DNA of 64,000 nt. It comes from Casimicrobium huifangae (GTDB lineage: Bacteria; Pseudomonadota; Gammaproteobacteria; Burkholderiales; Casimicrobiaceae). Position 1 is the stretch's first letter. Every line of letters begins with the position of its first letter. Made by a program: the position numbers and the translations under genes. The notes under the pieces are model-generated. The model saw nothing but the letters and a program-made list of their open reading frames with translations. It had not been told where the DNA came from and did not search any database. Location: NCBI RefSeq assembly GCF_009746125.1, contig NZ_CP041352.1, forward strand, positions 1,782,436 to 1,846,435, in the 5' to 3' direction. Below, one piece after another: positions 9,090-17,620 of this stretch.

Positions 9090-9872
9090 CTACCCCGTTT
9101 GGCTGCCAACAACAAGCAAAGCAAGGGATTCCGTGGCGTTGCGCGGCGCGATGTTGCAGATTTCGGCGCTGCGACCGTCGGCCAGGGTGACTTCGGCGCC
9201 GGCAACGAGGTCCGTCGCCGGCAGGGAAACGACTTCGGTGTGCCGCTTCACCGCACCACGATAGTGGGCGCGGGCGACCACCTCCTGTCCAGGGTAGCAG
9301 CCTTTGCTGAAACTCACCCCGCCGCCTGGCGTGACCTGATCCCAACCGATCATCTGCGGCACAAAGCGCTCGCTGGTGGTGGCGGTGATTTCAGGCTGCA
9401 TGGCGTTGATGCCGGCAAGCGCCCAGCGTTGCATGAAATCGGCGGCGTCAGCGGCCGATGGCGTTGCCGCCAACGTAGGTTCGCTAGCTGATTCCAGGGT
9501 GATCCAGCGCCCATTGCCCAACGCCAGTGTGGCGACGGTGCCTGCCACGACAGCCGGATCCGCGAGGTGCAGGCGAACCACGAGGTCATCGGGCGCAGCA
9601 ATGTCCAGCTTAGAGCGCAGCCGGTACATGGTCAGGCGTTTACTGATCGGCGCCGCCAGCGAGCGGTGGACGACCGCTACGTATTCGGCCGCGTCGACAC
9701 GGATTAGCGCGAAGGTTGCCAGCAGACGACCCCTTGCTGAGCAGTATCCCTGCCATTGCCAGGCGCCAGGCGCGAGCGCATCAACGTCGTTGGTGAGTTG
9801 CGATTGCAGGAAAGCCGCAGCGTCCGGGCCGGAAAAGCGGAGGATTTGATGTTCAGGTGAGAGCAGGTGCAT
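9090..9872 (-). CDS. ygfZ: Folate-binding protein YgfZ (tRNA-modifying / Fe-S maintenance)
   Basis: 260-residue GcvT-like protein with the signature K-G-C-Y-P-G-Q-E near residue 190, whose Cys is required in E. coli YgfZ for folate-dependent maintenance of certain Fe-S enzymes such as MiaB. It opens with the expected F-L-Q-S-Q-L-T-N-D-V segment. It is shorter than the E. coli protein (326), with a trimmed C-terminal barrel. It starts at ATG 9872 and is divergent from rpsB, with a palindromic repeat and the rpsB leader between. The stretch 8872-9089 next to it shows no gene or site. Confidence 0.88.
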   Translation of the reverse strand: MHLLSPEHQILRFSGPDAAAFLQSQLTNDVDALAPGAWQWQGYCSARGRLLATFALIRVDAAEYVAVVHRSLAAPISKRLTMYRLRSKLDIAAPDDLVVRLHLADPAVVAGTVATLALGNGRWITLESASEPTLAATPSAADAADFMQRWALAGINAMQPEITATTSERFVPQMIGWDQVTPGGGVSFSKGCYPGQEVVARAHYRGAVKRHTEVVSLPATDLVAGAEVTLADGRSAEICNIAPRNATESLALLVVGSQTG

Positions 9873-9944
9873 GGTCGGTACCGCAAGACAGCAGCCGGAA
9901 TTTAGCCCATTTGGGGGCAGACAGGCCCGAAGACAGGCGAGATA

Positions 9945-10063
9945 TGGCTACTTCGTATAAAGCCCGGTTTAATCAGGGCTTGGAGGCCTGTTTGCAGCTA
10001 TCTCGACAATTAACGAAAATGACGCTTTAGCCAAGAAAGAATAAGGCTTTCGGCAAAAAGCTG
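9945..10063. repeat. Palindromic intergenic repeat, copy P2
   Basis: About 119 bases centred on TCGA at 10003-10006. The right arm runs through GAAAAT, an AGCC...GGCT pair and ends GGCAAAAAGCTG. The left arm, read on the minus strand, has CCAAGCCCTGATTAAACCGG (a hairpin) and a decayed end. It lies between the divergent ygfZ and rpsB genes and is visibly richer in A and T than the flanking genes. Confidence 0.75.
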
Positions 10064-10139
10064 TCTCTCCGTGCGACGCTGATGTGGCGCGCTGTGCATC
10101 GCGCGCAGGTCGGACGGTGCGCAGCGGGCGTTTCCGGGC

Positions 10140-10169
10140 TATAATTATTGGCTGTCCTATTTCAGGACA
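10140..10169 (+). promoter_or_regulatory. Probable rpsB promoter -10 box and leader hairpin
   Basis: TATAAT at 10140-10145 is a perfect -10 hexamer about 125 bases upstream of rpsB; no good -35 hexamer is visible. Just after it, TGTCCT (10153-10158) and AGGACA (10164-10169) form a six-base-pair stem with a five-base loop at the start of the predicted transcript. This could be a leader element for S2 autoregulation, but that is inference. Confidence 0.5.
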
Positions 10170-10268
10170 AATCCACACACTCGCACCGATCTGATGGGTG
10201 TTCGCGCGGTTCGCAGGAATCCGTGGCAAACGCAGCGAGTGGAGGTTAAACCCACCAGGAGACAATTT

Positions 10269-11024
10269 ATGTCCGCAACCATGCGCCAGATGCTGGAGGC
10301 CGGTGTTCATTTCGGCCACCAAACGCGTTTCTGGAACCCGAAGATGGCTCAGTACATCTTTGGCGCCCGCAACAAGATTCACATCGTCAACCTCGAGAAG
10401 ACGATGGAGAAGTACAACGAAGCCATGACCTATGTTCGCCGTCTGGCGGCGAACCGTGGCACCATCCTGTTCGTCGCTACCAAGCGCCAGGCCCGCGAGA
10501 TCATCGCTGAAGAGGCGAAGCGCGCTGGCATGCCCTACGTCGACAACCGCTGGCTCGGCGGCATGATGTCGAACTTCAAGACCATCAAGGGCTCGCTCAA
10601 GCGTCTGAAAGAGCTGGAGACGATGCAGAACGACGGCACCTTTGATCGCATGTCGAAGCGCGAAGCACTGACGCTCAAGCGCGAGTTCGACAAGCTGATG
10701 ACCTCGATGGGCGGCATCAAGGACATGGTTTCGCTGCCGGACGCGCTGTTCATCATCGACGTCGGCTACCAGAAGATCGCCGTGCAGGAAGCCAACAAGC
10801 TGGGCATTCCGGTGGTCGGCGTGGTTGACACCAATCACACGCCGGATGGCGTCGATTACGTGATCCCCGGCAACGACGACTCGAGCAAGGCGATCCGCCT
10901 CTACGCCCGCGGCGTGGCTGACGCGATCCTCGAAGGCAAGTCGCAGGCGGTGCAGGAAATCGTGAAGACGCAGACGGAAGAATTCGTCGAAGTCGATCCG
11001 GCTGACCTCGAAGCCAAACAGTAA
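10269..11024 (+). CDS. rpsB: 30S ribosomal protein S2
   Basis: Structural protein of the small ribosomal subunit, 251 residues. The sequence [15 protein letters not shown] near the N-terminus and the F-W-N-P-K-M-A segment are diagnostic. ATG 10269 is chosen because AGGAGA lies seven bases upstream and the family N-terminus begins there; the frame is open further upstream. First gene of the translation/envelope run; a 134-base spacer with four hairpins separates it from tsf. Confidence 0.98.
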   Translation: MSATMRQMLEAGVHFGHQTRFWNPKMAQYIFGARNKIHIVNLEKTMEKYNEAMTYVRRLAANRGTILFVATKRQAREIIAEEAKRAGMPYVDNRWLGGMMSNFKTIKGSLKRLKELETMQNDGTFDRMSKREALTLKREFDKLMTSMGGIKDMVSLPDALFIIDVGYQKIAVQEANKLGIPVVGVVDTNHTPDGVDYVIPGNDDSSKAIRLYARGVADAILEGKSQAVQEIVKTQTEEFVEVDPADLEAKQ

Positions 11025-11036
11025 TCCTGGCCGCGT

Positions 11037-11138
11037 GCCCGCTGTAACCATTGCGGGCCGCCCGCCGGAGTAATTCCGGCGGTGACCGGCGTCTGGTCAC
11101 CGTCCAGCCCCAGATTCCGCGTACCCGGCCCGCCGGGT
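11037..11138 (+). other. Four consecutive hairpins in the rpsB-tsf spacer
   Basis: Perfect stems lie in series: GCCCGC 11037-11042 with GCGGGC 11053-11058; CCGCCGGA 11062-11069 with TCCGGCGG 11075-11082; GGTGACC 11081-11087 with GGTCACC 11095-11101; ACCCGG 11123-11128 with CCGGGT 11133-11138. The second and third share two bases, so they compete slightly. None has a T run, so they are more likely RNA-stability or attenuation structures than terminators. Confidence 0.6.
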
Positions 11139-11158
11139 GCGCCCATTCGGAGAAGCAC

Positions 11159-12046
11159 ATGGCAGAAATCTCTGCATCGCTCGTCAAAGAGCTTCGTGAA
11201 ATGACCGGTCTCGGCATGATGGAGTGCAAGAGAGCACTCACCGAAACCGAAGGCGACATCAAAAAGGCCGAAGAGCTGCTGCGCATCAAGTCTGGCGCCA
11301 AGGCATCGAAAGCCGCGTCACGTCAGGCTGCCGAAGGCACGATCGGTGTCTACGTGGCGCCGGACGCCTCGGTCGGCGCGCTGGTTGAGTTCAACTGCGA
11401 GACCGATTTCGCGGCCCGTAACGTTGATCTGCTGGCGATGGCGGCTGCGCTTGCCAAAAGCGTTGCCGAAAACAACCCCGCCGACGTGGCAGCGTTGATG
11501 GCAACCAGCATCGATGGCGAACTGGCAGAAACCCGCCGCGCCGCGCTTGTGCAGAAGGTGGGCGAAAACATGACCGCCCGCCGCTTCGTTCGCGTTGCGG
11601 GCGGCAAGGTCGCCAGCTACATGCACGGCGGTGGCCGCATTGGCGTCCTCGTGGCCTATGAGGGCAACGCCGACATCGCGCGTGACGTGGCCATGCATCT
11701 GGCCGCCTCGGTCGCATCGACCCGCGCGGTTTGCGTGTCGAAAGACCAGGTTCCGGCTGAGCTGATCGAAAACGAGCGCAAGATCTTCGCCGCGCAGGCA
11801 GCCGAGTCGGGCAAGCCGGTCGACATCATCGCCAAGATGGTGGAAGGCCGGATCAACAAATACCTCGCCGAAGTCACGCTGCTGGGCCAGCCCTTTGTGA
11901 AGGACCCGGAGCAGACGGTAGAGAAGGTGCTCAAGGCTGCCAATACGACGATCAAGAGCTTCCAGCTTTACGTCGTCGGCGAAGGTATCGAGAAAAAAGT
12001 GGTGGACTACGCTGCTGAGGTGGCTGCTGCTGCCAAGGGGCTCTAA
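11159..12046 (+). CDS. tsf: Elongation factor Ts
   Basis: Guanine nucleotide exchange factor for EF-Tu, 295 residues. The N-terminal UBA-like region with [11 protein letters not shown] and the core motif [13 protein letters not shown] are unmistakable. ATG 11159 follows CGGAGAAGCAC, where GGAG is a ribosome-binding site. A strong intrinsic terminator follows 27 bases after the stop, so rpsB and tsf form one unit and pyrH has its own start of transcription. Confidence 0.98.
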   Translation: MAEISASLVKELREMTGLGMMECKRALTETEGDIKKAEELLRIKSGAKASKAASRQAAEGTIGVYVAPDASVGALVEFNCETDFAARNVDLLAMAAALAKSVAENNPADVAALMATSIDGELAETRRAALVQKVGENMTARRFVRVAGGKVASYMHGGGRIGVLVAYEGNADIARDVAMHLAASVASTRAVCVSKDQVPAELIENERKIFAAQAAESGKPVDIIAKMVEGRINKYLAEVTLLGQPFVKDPEQTVEKVLKAANTTIKSFQLYVVGEGIEKKVVDYAAEVAAAAKGL

Positions 12047-12072
12047 GCCTCCGCCGCACGACGTTGCTGAGA

Positions 12073-12097
12073 ACGGCCCTTCGGGGCCGTTTTTCTT
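12073..12097 (+). terminator. Rho-independent terminator after tsf
   Basis: ACGGCCC (12073-12079), TTCG tetraloop (12080-12083), GGGCCGT (12084-12090), then TTTTCTT. The perfect seven-base-pair GC-rich stem with an extra-stable UUCG loop and a U tract is a textbook intrinsic terminator closing the rpsB-tsf transcript. Confidence 0.93.
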
Positions 12098-12148
12098 GCC
12101 TGTCAGAACACCCACGACGGTAGCGCCCACGCGATAAACTTACGAGTT

Positions 12149-12871
12149 ATGCCCGACGCCAAGCCAGCCTTCCAACGCATCCTTCTCAAACTTTCCGGCG
12201 AAGCCCTGATGGGCGACGATGCCTATGGCATCAATCCGGAGGTAATTGACCGCATCGTCGGCGAGATCAAGGAAGTGTCCCGAATGGGGGTCCAGATCGG
12301 CGTAGTAATCGGTGGCGGCAACATCTTCCGTGGCATCGCTCCCAGCGCTGTCGGCATGGATCGCGCGACTGCGGATTACATGGGCATGCTGGCGACGATC
12401 ATGAACGCGCTGGCGCTCGGCGATGCGCTGCGTCGTGCTGGTGTGGAGGCGCGTGTGCAATCTGCGTTACGCGTCGATGCCGTGGCCGAGCCCTACATTC
12501 GCGGTCGTGCGTTGCGTCATCTGGAGGAGGGCAAGGTGGTGATTTTTGCGGCAGGCACGGGCAATCCGTTCTTCACCACCGACACGGGGGCTGCGCTTCG
12601 TGGCCGCGAAATCAATGCCGATCTGGTGCTGAAGGCCACCAAAGTCGACGGCGTATACACCGCCGATCCGATGAAAGACCCGACGGCAACACGCTACAGC
12701 TCGCTGACCTTCGACGAGGCGATCGTCAAGAACCTGAAGGTGATGGACGCCACCGCACTCGCGCTCTGCCGCGACCAGCAGTTGCGCCTGAACGTGTTCA
12801 GTATCTTCAAACCGGGTGCGCTAAAGCGCGTCATCCTCGGTGAAGACGAAGGTACCACCGTAGTTTGCTGA
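12149..12871 (+). CDS. pyrH: UMP kinase
   Basis: Hexameric bacterial uridylate kinase (EC 2.7.4.22) making UDP from UMP and ATP; 240 residues. K-L-S-G-E-A-L at the N-terminus, the [11 protein letters not shown] glycine loop and the D-x-x-G-M-L-A-T segment fit the amino-acid-kinase fold. It starts at ATG 12149 about 50 bases after the tsf terminator. It precedes frr by 13 bases, as in most proteobacteria. Confidence 0.97.
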   Translation: MPDAKPAFQRILLKLSGEALMGDDAYGINPEVIDRIVGEIKEVSRMGVQIGVVIGGGNIFRGIAPSAVGMDRATADYMGMLATIMNALALGDALRRAGVEARVQSALRVDAVAEPYIRGRALRHLEEGKVVIFAAGTGNPFFTTDTGAALRGREINADLVLKATKVDGVYTADPMKDPTATRYSSLTFDEAIVKNLKVMDATALALCRDQQLRLNVFSIFKPGALKRVILGEDEGTTVVC

Positions 12872-12884
12872 GAGAGAAACAAAA

Positions 12885-13442
12885 ATGATTGCAGACACCA
12901 AGAAAACAGCCGAACAGAAGATGGCCAAGGCGCTGGAAGCGCTCAAGAACAATTTCGCCAAAGTGCGCACCGGGCGTGCTCACGCGGGTATGCTGGATGT
13001 GGTGCAGGTCGACTACTACGGCGCGATGACACCGATCAACGGCGTCGCCAGCGTCACGCTGCTCGATGCCCGCACTATCGGCGTGCAGCCCTACGAAAAG
13101 AAGATGATCCAGGCGATTGAGAAAGCGATCCGCGAGGCGGACCTTGGCCTCAATCCTTCGGTCAACAGCGACATCATCCGGGTACCGATGCCGATGATGA
13201 GCGAAGAGCGCCGCAAGGAGCTGGTCAAACTGGTCAAGGGTGAAGCGGAGGACGCCCGCGTGGCGATCCGCAATGTCCGCCGCGACGCCAATAATGCACT
13301 TAAGGACGCGCTGAAAGCGAAGACGATCTCGGAGGACGAGGAGCGCCGCGCGCAGGACGACGTGCAGAAGCTGACCGACAAGACGATTGCCGAAGTCGAC
13401 AAGCAGTTCACTGCCAAGGAAGCCGAGCTGATGTCGGTGTGA
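12885..13442 (+). CDS. frr: Ribosome recycling factor
   Basis: Splits post-termination ribosomes together with EF-G; 185 residues, the family length. Recognisable by K-V-R-T-G-R-A-H near residue 27, the I-R-V-P-M-P segment and L-T-x-E-R-R-K-E-L-type helix (here [11 protein letters not shown]). AGAGAGAAAC lies before ATG 12885. Its stop lies inside a GTGA overlap with a possible extended start of uppS. Confidence 0.97.
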   Translation: MIADTKKTAEQKMAKALEALKNNFAKVRTGRAHAGMLDVVQVDYYGAMTPINGVASVTLLDARTIGVQPYEKKMIQAIEKAIREADLGLNPSVNSDIIRVPMPMMSEERRKELVKLVKGEAEDARVAIRNVRRDANNALKDALKAKTISEDEERRAQDDVQKLTDKTIAEVDKQFTAKEAELMSV

Positions 13443-13486
13443 CGTCAGGCGGTCAAAGCATCATTTTTCGTTCCAAGCCTCAGACC

Positions 13487-14200
13487 ATGTCGGCTGCCTC
13501 AGTGCCTCGCCATATCGCCGTGGTCATGGACGGCAACGGTCGCTGGGCGCAGAAGCGCTTCCTGCCGCGCGTTGCCGGTCACAAGCAGGGGGTTGAAGCG
13601 GTGCGTACGCTGATCCGTGCCGGCAGCGAGCGCGGCGTCGAAGCGCTCACCGTGTTCGCATTCAGCAGCGAGAACTGGCAACGCCCGGCCGATGAGGTGT
13701 CGTTTCTGATGGACCTGTTTCTTCGCGCGCTGCGCGAGGAAGTGCAGAAACTGCACAGCAACAGTGTCCGCTTTCGGGTGGTCGGCGATGTGTCTGTTCT
13801 GGGCGCAGAGACACGGTCGCTGATCGAAGAGGCCGAGGCGCTGACCGCAGCAAACTCCCGGCTTTGCCTGAACGTGGCAGTCAACTACGGTGGGCGGTGG
13901 GATATCGAGCAGGCGGTCGCCAAAGCCACGGCTGCCGGTGAGTCGGCAGCATTCGCGCAGTGGCTGTCGTTTGCCGGCCAGCCGGATCCTGACCTGTTCA
14001 TTCGCACTGGCGGTGAGCGGCGAGTCAGCAACTTCATGCTGTGGCAGTTGGCCTACACCGAGCTCTTTTTCTCGGACATCCTGTGGCCGGACTTTGATGA
14101 AGCGGAGCTTGCGAGCGCACTGGCGTGGTTTGCGGGTCGCGAGCGCCGTTTCGGCAAGACGGGAGAGCAGGTTCGTGTGCTCTCGACAACTCCTGTCTGA
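13487..14200 (+). CDS. uppS: Isoprenyl transferase (undecaprenyl diphosphate synthase)
   Basis: cis-Prenyltransferase making undecaprenyl diphosphate (EC 2.5.1.31), the lipid carrier of peptidoglycan and O-antigen sugars. H-I-A-V-V-M-D-G-N-G-R-W holds the catalytic Asp; F-S-S-E-N-W-x-R-P and D-L-F-I-R-T-G-G-E-x-R-x-S-N-F complete the active site. ATG 13487 gives 237 residues with a short N-terminus before the core; GTG at 13439, overlapping the frr stop, would give 253 residues and coupling. The choice is not settled by a clear ribosome-binding site. Confidence 0.95.
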   Translation: MSAASVPRHIAVVMDGNGRWAQKRFLPRVAGHKQGVEAVRTLIRAGSERGVEALTVFAFSSENWQRPADEVSFLMDLFLRALREEVQKLHSNSVRFRVVGDVSVLGAETRSLIEEAEALTAANSRLCLNVAVNYGGRWDIEQAVAKATAAGESAAFAQWLSFAGQPDPDLFIRTGGERRVSNFMLWQLAYTELFFSDILWPDFDEAELASALAWFAGRERRFGKTGEQVRVLSTTPV

Positions 14201-14212
14201 CGGATCAGGCCG

Positions 14213-15046
14213 ATGAGTAATTTGCAGACCCGGGTGATAACTGCGCTGGTGCTGGGCGCGCTCGTGGTCGGTACCCTGCTGACAAGATCGTCGATGTTGT
14301 GGGCTGCCCTGATACTGGCTTTCTGTCTGGCAGCGGTGTGGGAAGGACAGCGGCTCTGCGGCCAGACCTCGTTCGCCGCACGCGCGCTTGGTTGGACTGC
14401 TTCGGTATCGCTGTTGGGCGTGCTGTGGCTGGCGGTTTTCTCGAACCACGCTGTTTTGGGCCTCTTGCCTGTCGCACTGCTGGTTGTGGTCACCGCCTTC
14501 TGGCTCATCGTGGCGCCGGTGCAGTTGAGCCGGCATGCGCTACCTCCCGCCTCCGTCTTCACCCGCACTGTTCTGCTGTTACTGATTGGCGCTGCCTGGC
14601 TATCCGCCGTGCTATTGCAGCGATTGGGCATGGCGTATCTGGTCGCTGTCGTAGTGCTTACTGTTGTTGCCGATGTGGCTGGTTACTTTGTGGGGCGAGC
14701 GTTCGGCCGACGCAAACTTGCGGCGGCGATCAGCCCTGGCAAGACCCGTGAGGGGGCGGCTGGTGGTGTCACCGCCGCTGCGCTGTGGTCGGCCGCCGCC
14801 GCGTCTTACCTTGGTCTGGCGCAGTCATGGGTAGAAGTTGCGATGGCGTTGTTGGCCGGAGCGGCGCTTGGATGCTGCGCGGTGATGGGCGACCTCTGGG
14901 AGTCACTGCTGAAGCGGCAGGCGGGTGTGAAGGACTCGAGCCAGTTACTGCCAGGTCATGGCGGCGTGCTTGACCGGATTGATGCGCAACTCGCGGTGTT
15001 GCCGACTGCAACTTTGCTGATTTCGTTGGTCAAACCGATATGGTGA
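14213..15046 (+). CDS. cdsA: Phosphatidate cytidylyltransferase
   Basis: Inner-membrane enzyme (277 residues, about seven or eight hydrophobic segments) that forms CDP-diacylglycerol from phosphatidate and CTP (EC 2.7.7.41), the branch point of phospholipid synthesis. The C-terminal signature S-L-L-K-R-x(4)-K-D-S-S-x-L-L-P-G-H-G-G-V-L-D-R-x-D is intact. Twelve bases after uppS and four bases before dxr, the usual betaproteobacterial order. Confidence 0.95.
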   Translation: MSNLQTRVITALVLGALVVGTLLTRSSMLWAALILAFCLAAVWEGQRLCGQTSFAARALGWTASVSLLGVLWLAVFSNHAVLGLLPVALLVVVTAFWLIVAPVQLSRHALPPASVFTRTVLLLLIGAAWLSAVLLQRLGMAYLVAVVVLTVVADVAGYFVGRAFGRRKLAAAISPGKTREGAAGGVTAAALWSAAAASYLGLAQSWVEVAMALLAGAALGCCAVMGDLWESLLKRQAGVKDSSQLLPGHGGVLDRIDAQLAVLPTATLLISLVKPIW

Positions 15047-15050
15047 TCAG

Positions 15051-16250
15051 ATGATCGGCGTTGCCCTGCTCGGGGCGACCGGCTCTATCGGTGCGAGTAC
15101 GCTGGCGGTTTTGCGTCAGCATCGCGATCGCTTCCGGCTGGTTGCCGTGGCGGTGCGTTCGAACTGGGAGGCGTTGCTCCCCATCATTGCCGAGTTTGGG
15201 CCACAAGTCTGCGCGATTGAAGATGAACAGGCTGCACTCTCGCTTTCTGCGGCGATGTCTCGTCATCATCCGCGGGTAGAAGTGGTTGCCGGACGGGACG
15301 CTGCAAGCATCGCTGCGACTTGCGCTGGTGCGCAATTAGTCGTGGCCGGCATATCAGGCTTCGCAGGCCTTCCCTCAACGTGGGCGGCCGTTGCTGCTGG
15401 CAAGCAAGTGCTGCTGGCGAACAAGGAGGCGTTGGTCGCTTCCGGTAATTTGCTGCTGAACATGGCACGGCAATCGGGAGCGAATGTCTTGCCCATTGAC
15501 AGCGAACACAACGCCGCCTATCAGTGCGCCAACGGCCTGCATTGTGACAAGTCGCGTGTTCGGGCAATTACGCTGACGGCGTCGGGTGGCCCCTTCCGAC
15601 AGCGCTCGCTGGAGTCATTTGCTTCGATCACGCCGGAGGAGGCGTGCAAGCACCCGACGTGGTCCATGGGGCGCAAGATTTCAGTGGACTCGGCAACGCT
15701 GATGAACAAGGGCCTTGAGGTGATCGAGGCGTCGCTGTTGTTTGATCGCCCTGCGTCCGATGTTCACGTGCTGATCCATCCGACCAGCACCGTGCACGCA
15801 CTGGTCGAATTCGTAGACGGATCGATTCTGGCTCACCTTGGACCGGCCGACATGCAGGTGCCGATTGCACATGCCCTTGCGCAGGCGGCATCCAATCTCG
15901 GCACGCAAATTGAGCGACTGCCACTAGACGTTCCGCCGCTGTCACTCAGCGCGCTCGGCGCCCTCCAGTTCTTCGACGTCGAGCCGCAACGCTTTCCTGC
16001 GCTGGGGCTTGCCTATGCGGCGCTGCGGCAAGGGCAAGGGGCATGTCTGGCATTGAACGCTGCCAACGAAGTTGCAGTGGCCGCATTTCTGTCGGGCGAG
16101 TTGCGTTATACGGACGTCGTGCCAGTGGTGGCAGACAGCATGGCGCGCGCTGATCTAACCAATCCGGGCGACATCAATGAGGTATTCGCCCGAGATGTCG
16201 GTGTCAGGGCGATTGCCGGCGATCTGGTGGCGGCGCGGAGGACGGCCTGA
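15051..16250 (+). CDS. dxr: 1-deoxy-D-xylulose 5-phosphate reductoisomerase
   Basis: Second step of the MEP isoprenoid pathway (EC 1.1.1.267), making 2-C-methylerythritol 4-phosphate with NADPH; 399 residues. G-A-T-G-S-I-G-A-S-T at residue 9 binds NADPH; L-A-N-K-E-A-L-V, L-P-I-D-S-E-H-N-A (metal ligands Asp and Glu) and the T-L-M-N-K-G-L-E segment form the active site. Its stop overlaps the rseP start by one base (TGATG). It supplies precursors to uppS upstream. Confidence 0.97.
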   Translation: MIGVALLGATGSIGASTLAVLRQHRDRFRLVAVAVRSNWEALLPIIAEFGPQVCAIEDEQAALSLSAAMSRHHPRVEVVAGRDAASIAATCAGAQLVVAGISGFAGLPSTWAAVAAGKQVLLANKEALVASGNLLLNMARQSGANVLPIDSEHNAAYQCANGLHCDKSRVRAITLTASGGPFRQRSLESFASITPEEACKHPTWSMGRKISVDSATLMNKGLEVIEASLLFDRPASDVHVLIHPTSTVHALVEFVDGSILAHLGPADMQVPIAHALAQAASNLGTQIERLPLDVPPLSLSALGALQFFDVEPQRFPALGLAYAALRQGQGACLALNAANEVAVAAFLSGELRYTDVVPVVADSMARADLTNPGDINEVFARDVGVRAIAGDLVAARRTA

Positions 16251-17620
16251 TGGCGCTGTTTGGCAGTTCGATTGCGGGTTTTCTGCTGGCGGTCGCCATT
16301 CTGGTCACCATCCACGAACTGGGGCACTACCTCGCGGCGCGGTGGTGCGGTGTGCGGGTACTGCGATTTTCCGTTGGCTTCGGCCCGGTCTTGCTGAAGT
16401 GGACTGGACGGCGCAGTATTTTTGCGGGGACCGAGTTTGCCGTGTCCGCGATTCCGCTCGGGGGGTATGTGCGCATGCTTGATACCCGCGATCCGGAGGC
16501 CACGGCCATGGTATCGAACTTCGTGGACGCCTTTGACCGGCAGCCTATCTGGAAGCGATCATTCATCGTTGCCGCTGGCCCGTTGGCCAACTTCGTGCTT
16601 GCCTTCGTCCTTTACGCAGTGGCATTGTCAGCGCCTGATCGGGACTTGCAGGCAGTAGTTGCTGCGCCCGATGCAGGCACACCAGCTTACACAGCGGGCG
16701 TGAGGGGTGGTATGCGCATCACCCGCGTCAACGATCGCGAAGTGGCGCATTGGGGAGACATCCGCTGGCAACTGCTGACGCACGTTTTCGACGACCAGCT
16801 CGCGCTGGTGGTTGACGACAATGGTATCGAACGCACGCTATCACTGCAGCGTTCACACGATCAGCCGTTGACGCCAGAAAGCATCGGCAACCGGCTGGCA
16901 GGCTGGGGGCTGAGCTTTGACCAGCCGGCGATGATCGGGCGCGTTGTCGCCGGCGGGCCAGCAGAGCGCGCCGGTTTGCTGGTCGGCGATGTGGTTGTTG
17001 CAGCGGATGGTGCGGCCATTCGGCAGTGGAATCAGCTGACTCGGGCGGTTCAGGCGCGCCCGGACACACCGGTCGTGCTCACGATCGATCGTCGGGGCTA
17101 TCGTCAGGATTTCACCGTGACGCCGCGTGGCGAAGCGGTCACCGGCAAGCGCATTGGACGAATCGATGTGGCAGGCGCGCCGCCGGAGATGCTCGGGCAG
17201 GAATCGGTGGTGCTGCGGCAGCGCAGCCTCGCCGCCGCAGTAACCGATGGATTGCAGCGCAGCATTGACGCAACCGTACTGACGGTGCGCGTGCTTTGGG
17301 GAATGCTGGTGGGCGACATATCGTTGCGCCAGATTTCGGGGCCGCTCACCATGGCCGAGGGGGCAGGGGTGACGCTGAAGCAGGGGGCCGTGTCATTTGC
17401 CCTCTTTCTGGCGATTGTCAGCGTGTCAATCGGGGTGCTGAACCTGCTCCCCGTGCCCATGCTGGATGGTGGACAGTTGCTATATCATCTCTTTGAAGCC
17501 ATCAAGGGAGCGCCCCTTTCGGAGCGTGCTGAAGCACTCGGACAGCGCGTTGGCATCGGTTTTGTGATTGCCCTCACCGCGCTCGCGCTCTACAACGACT
17601 TTTTGCGAATCATCTCGTGA
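16250..17620 (+). CDS. rseP: RIP metalloprotease RseP (site-2 protease)
   Basis: Inner-membrane zinc protease that cleaves anti-sigma factor RseA in the sigma-E envelope stress pathway. 456 residues: H-E-L-G-H zinc motif at 22-26 in the first helix, two periplasmic PDZ domains in the middle (about 125-200 and 220-290), and the L-L-P-V-P-M-L-D-G-G third zinc-ligand motif near residue 405. It lies directly before bamA, whose GTG overlaps the rseP stop, linking stress sensing to barrel assembly. Confidence 0.96.
   Translation: MALFGSSIAGFLLAVAILVTIHELGHYLAARWCGVRVLRFSVGFGPVLLKWTGRRSIFAGTEFAVSAIPLGGYVRMLDTRDPEATAMVSNFVDAFDRQPIWKRSFIVAAGPLANFVLAFVLYAVALSAPDRDLQAVVAAPDAGTPAYTAGVRGGMRITRVNDREVAHWGDIRWQLLTHVFDDQLALVVDDNGIERTLSLQRSHDQPLTPESIGNRLAGWGLSFDQPAMIGRVVAGGPAERAGLLVGDVVVAADGAAIRQWNQLTRAVQARPDTPVVLTIDRRGYRQDFTVTPRGEAVTGKRIGRIDVAGAPPEMLGQESVVLRQRSLAAAVTDGLQRSIDATVLTVRVLWGMLVGDISLRQISGPLTMAEGAGVTLKQGAVSFALFLAIVSVSIGVLNLLPVPMLDGGQLLYHLFEAIKGAPLSERAEALGQRVGIGFVIALTALALYNDFLRIIS

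Noticed and set aside
9969-11051. A 360-codon minus-strand open frame opposite rpsB
   Set aside because: Runs through the rpsB leader and repeat copy P2 and opposite a ribosomal protein gene; no domain visible.
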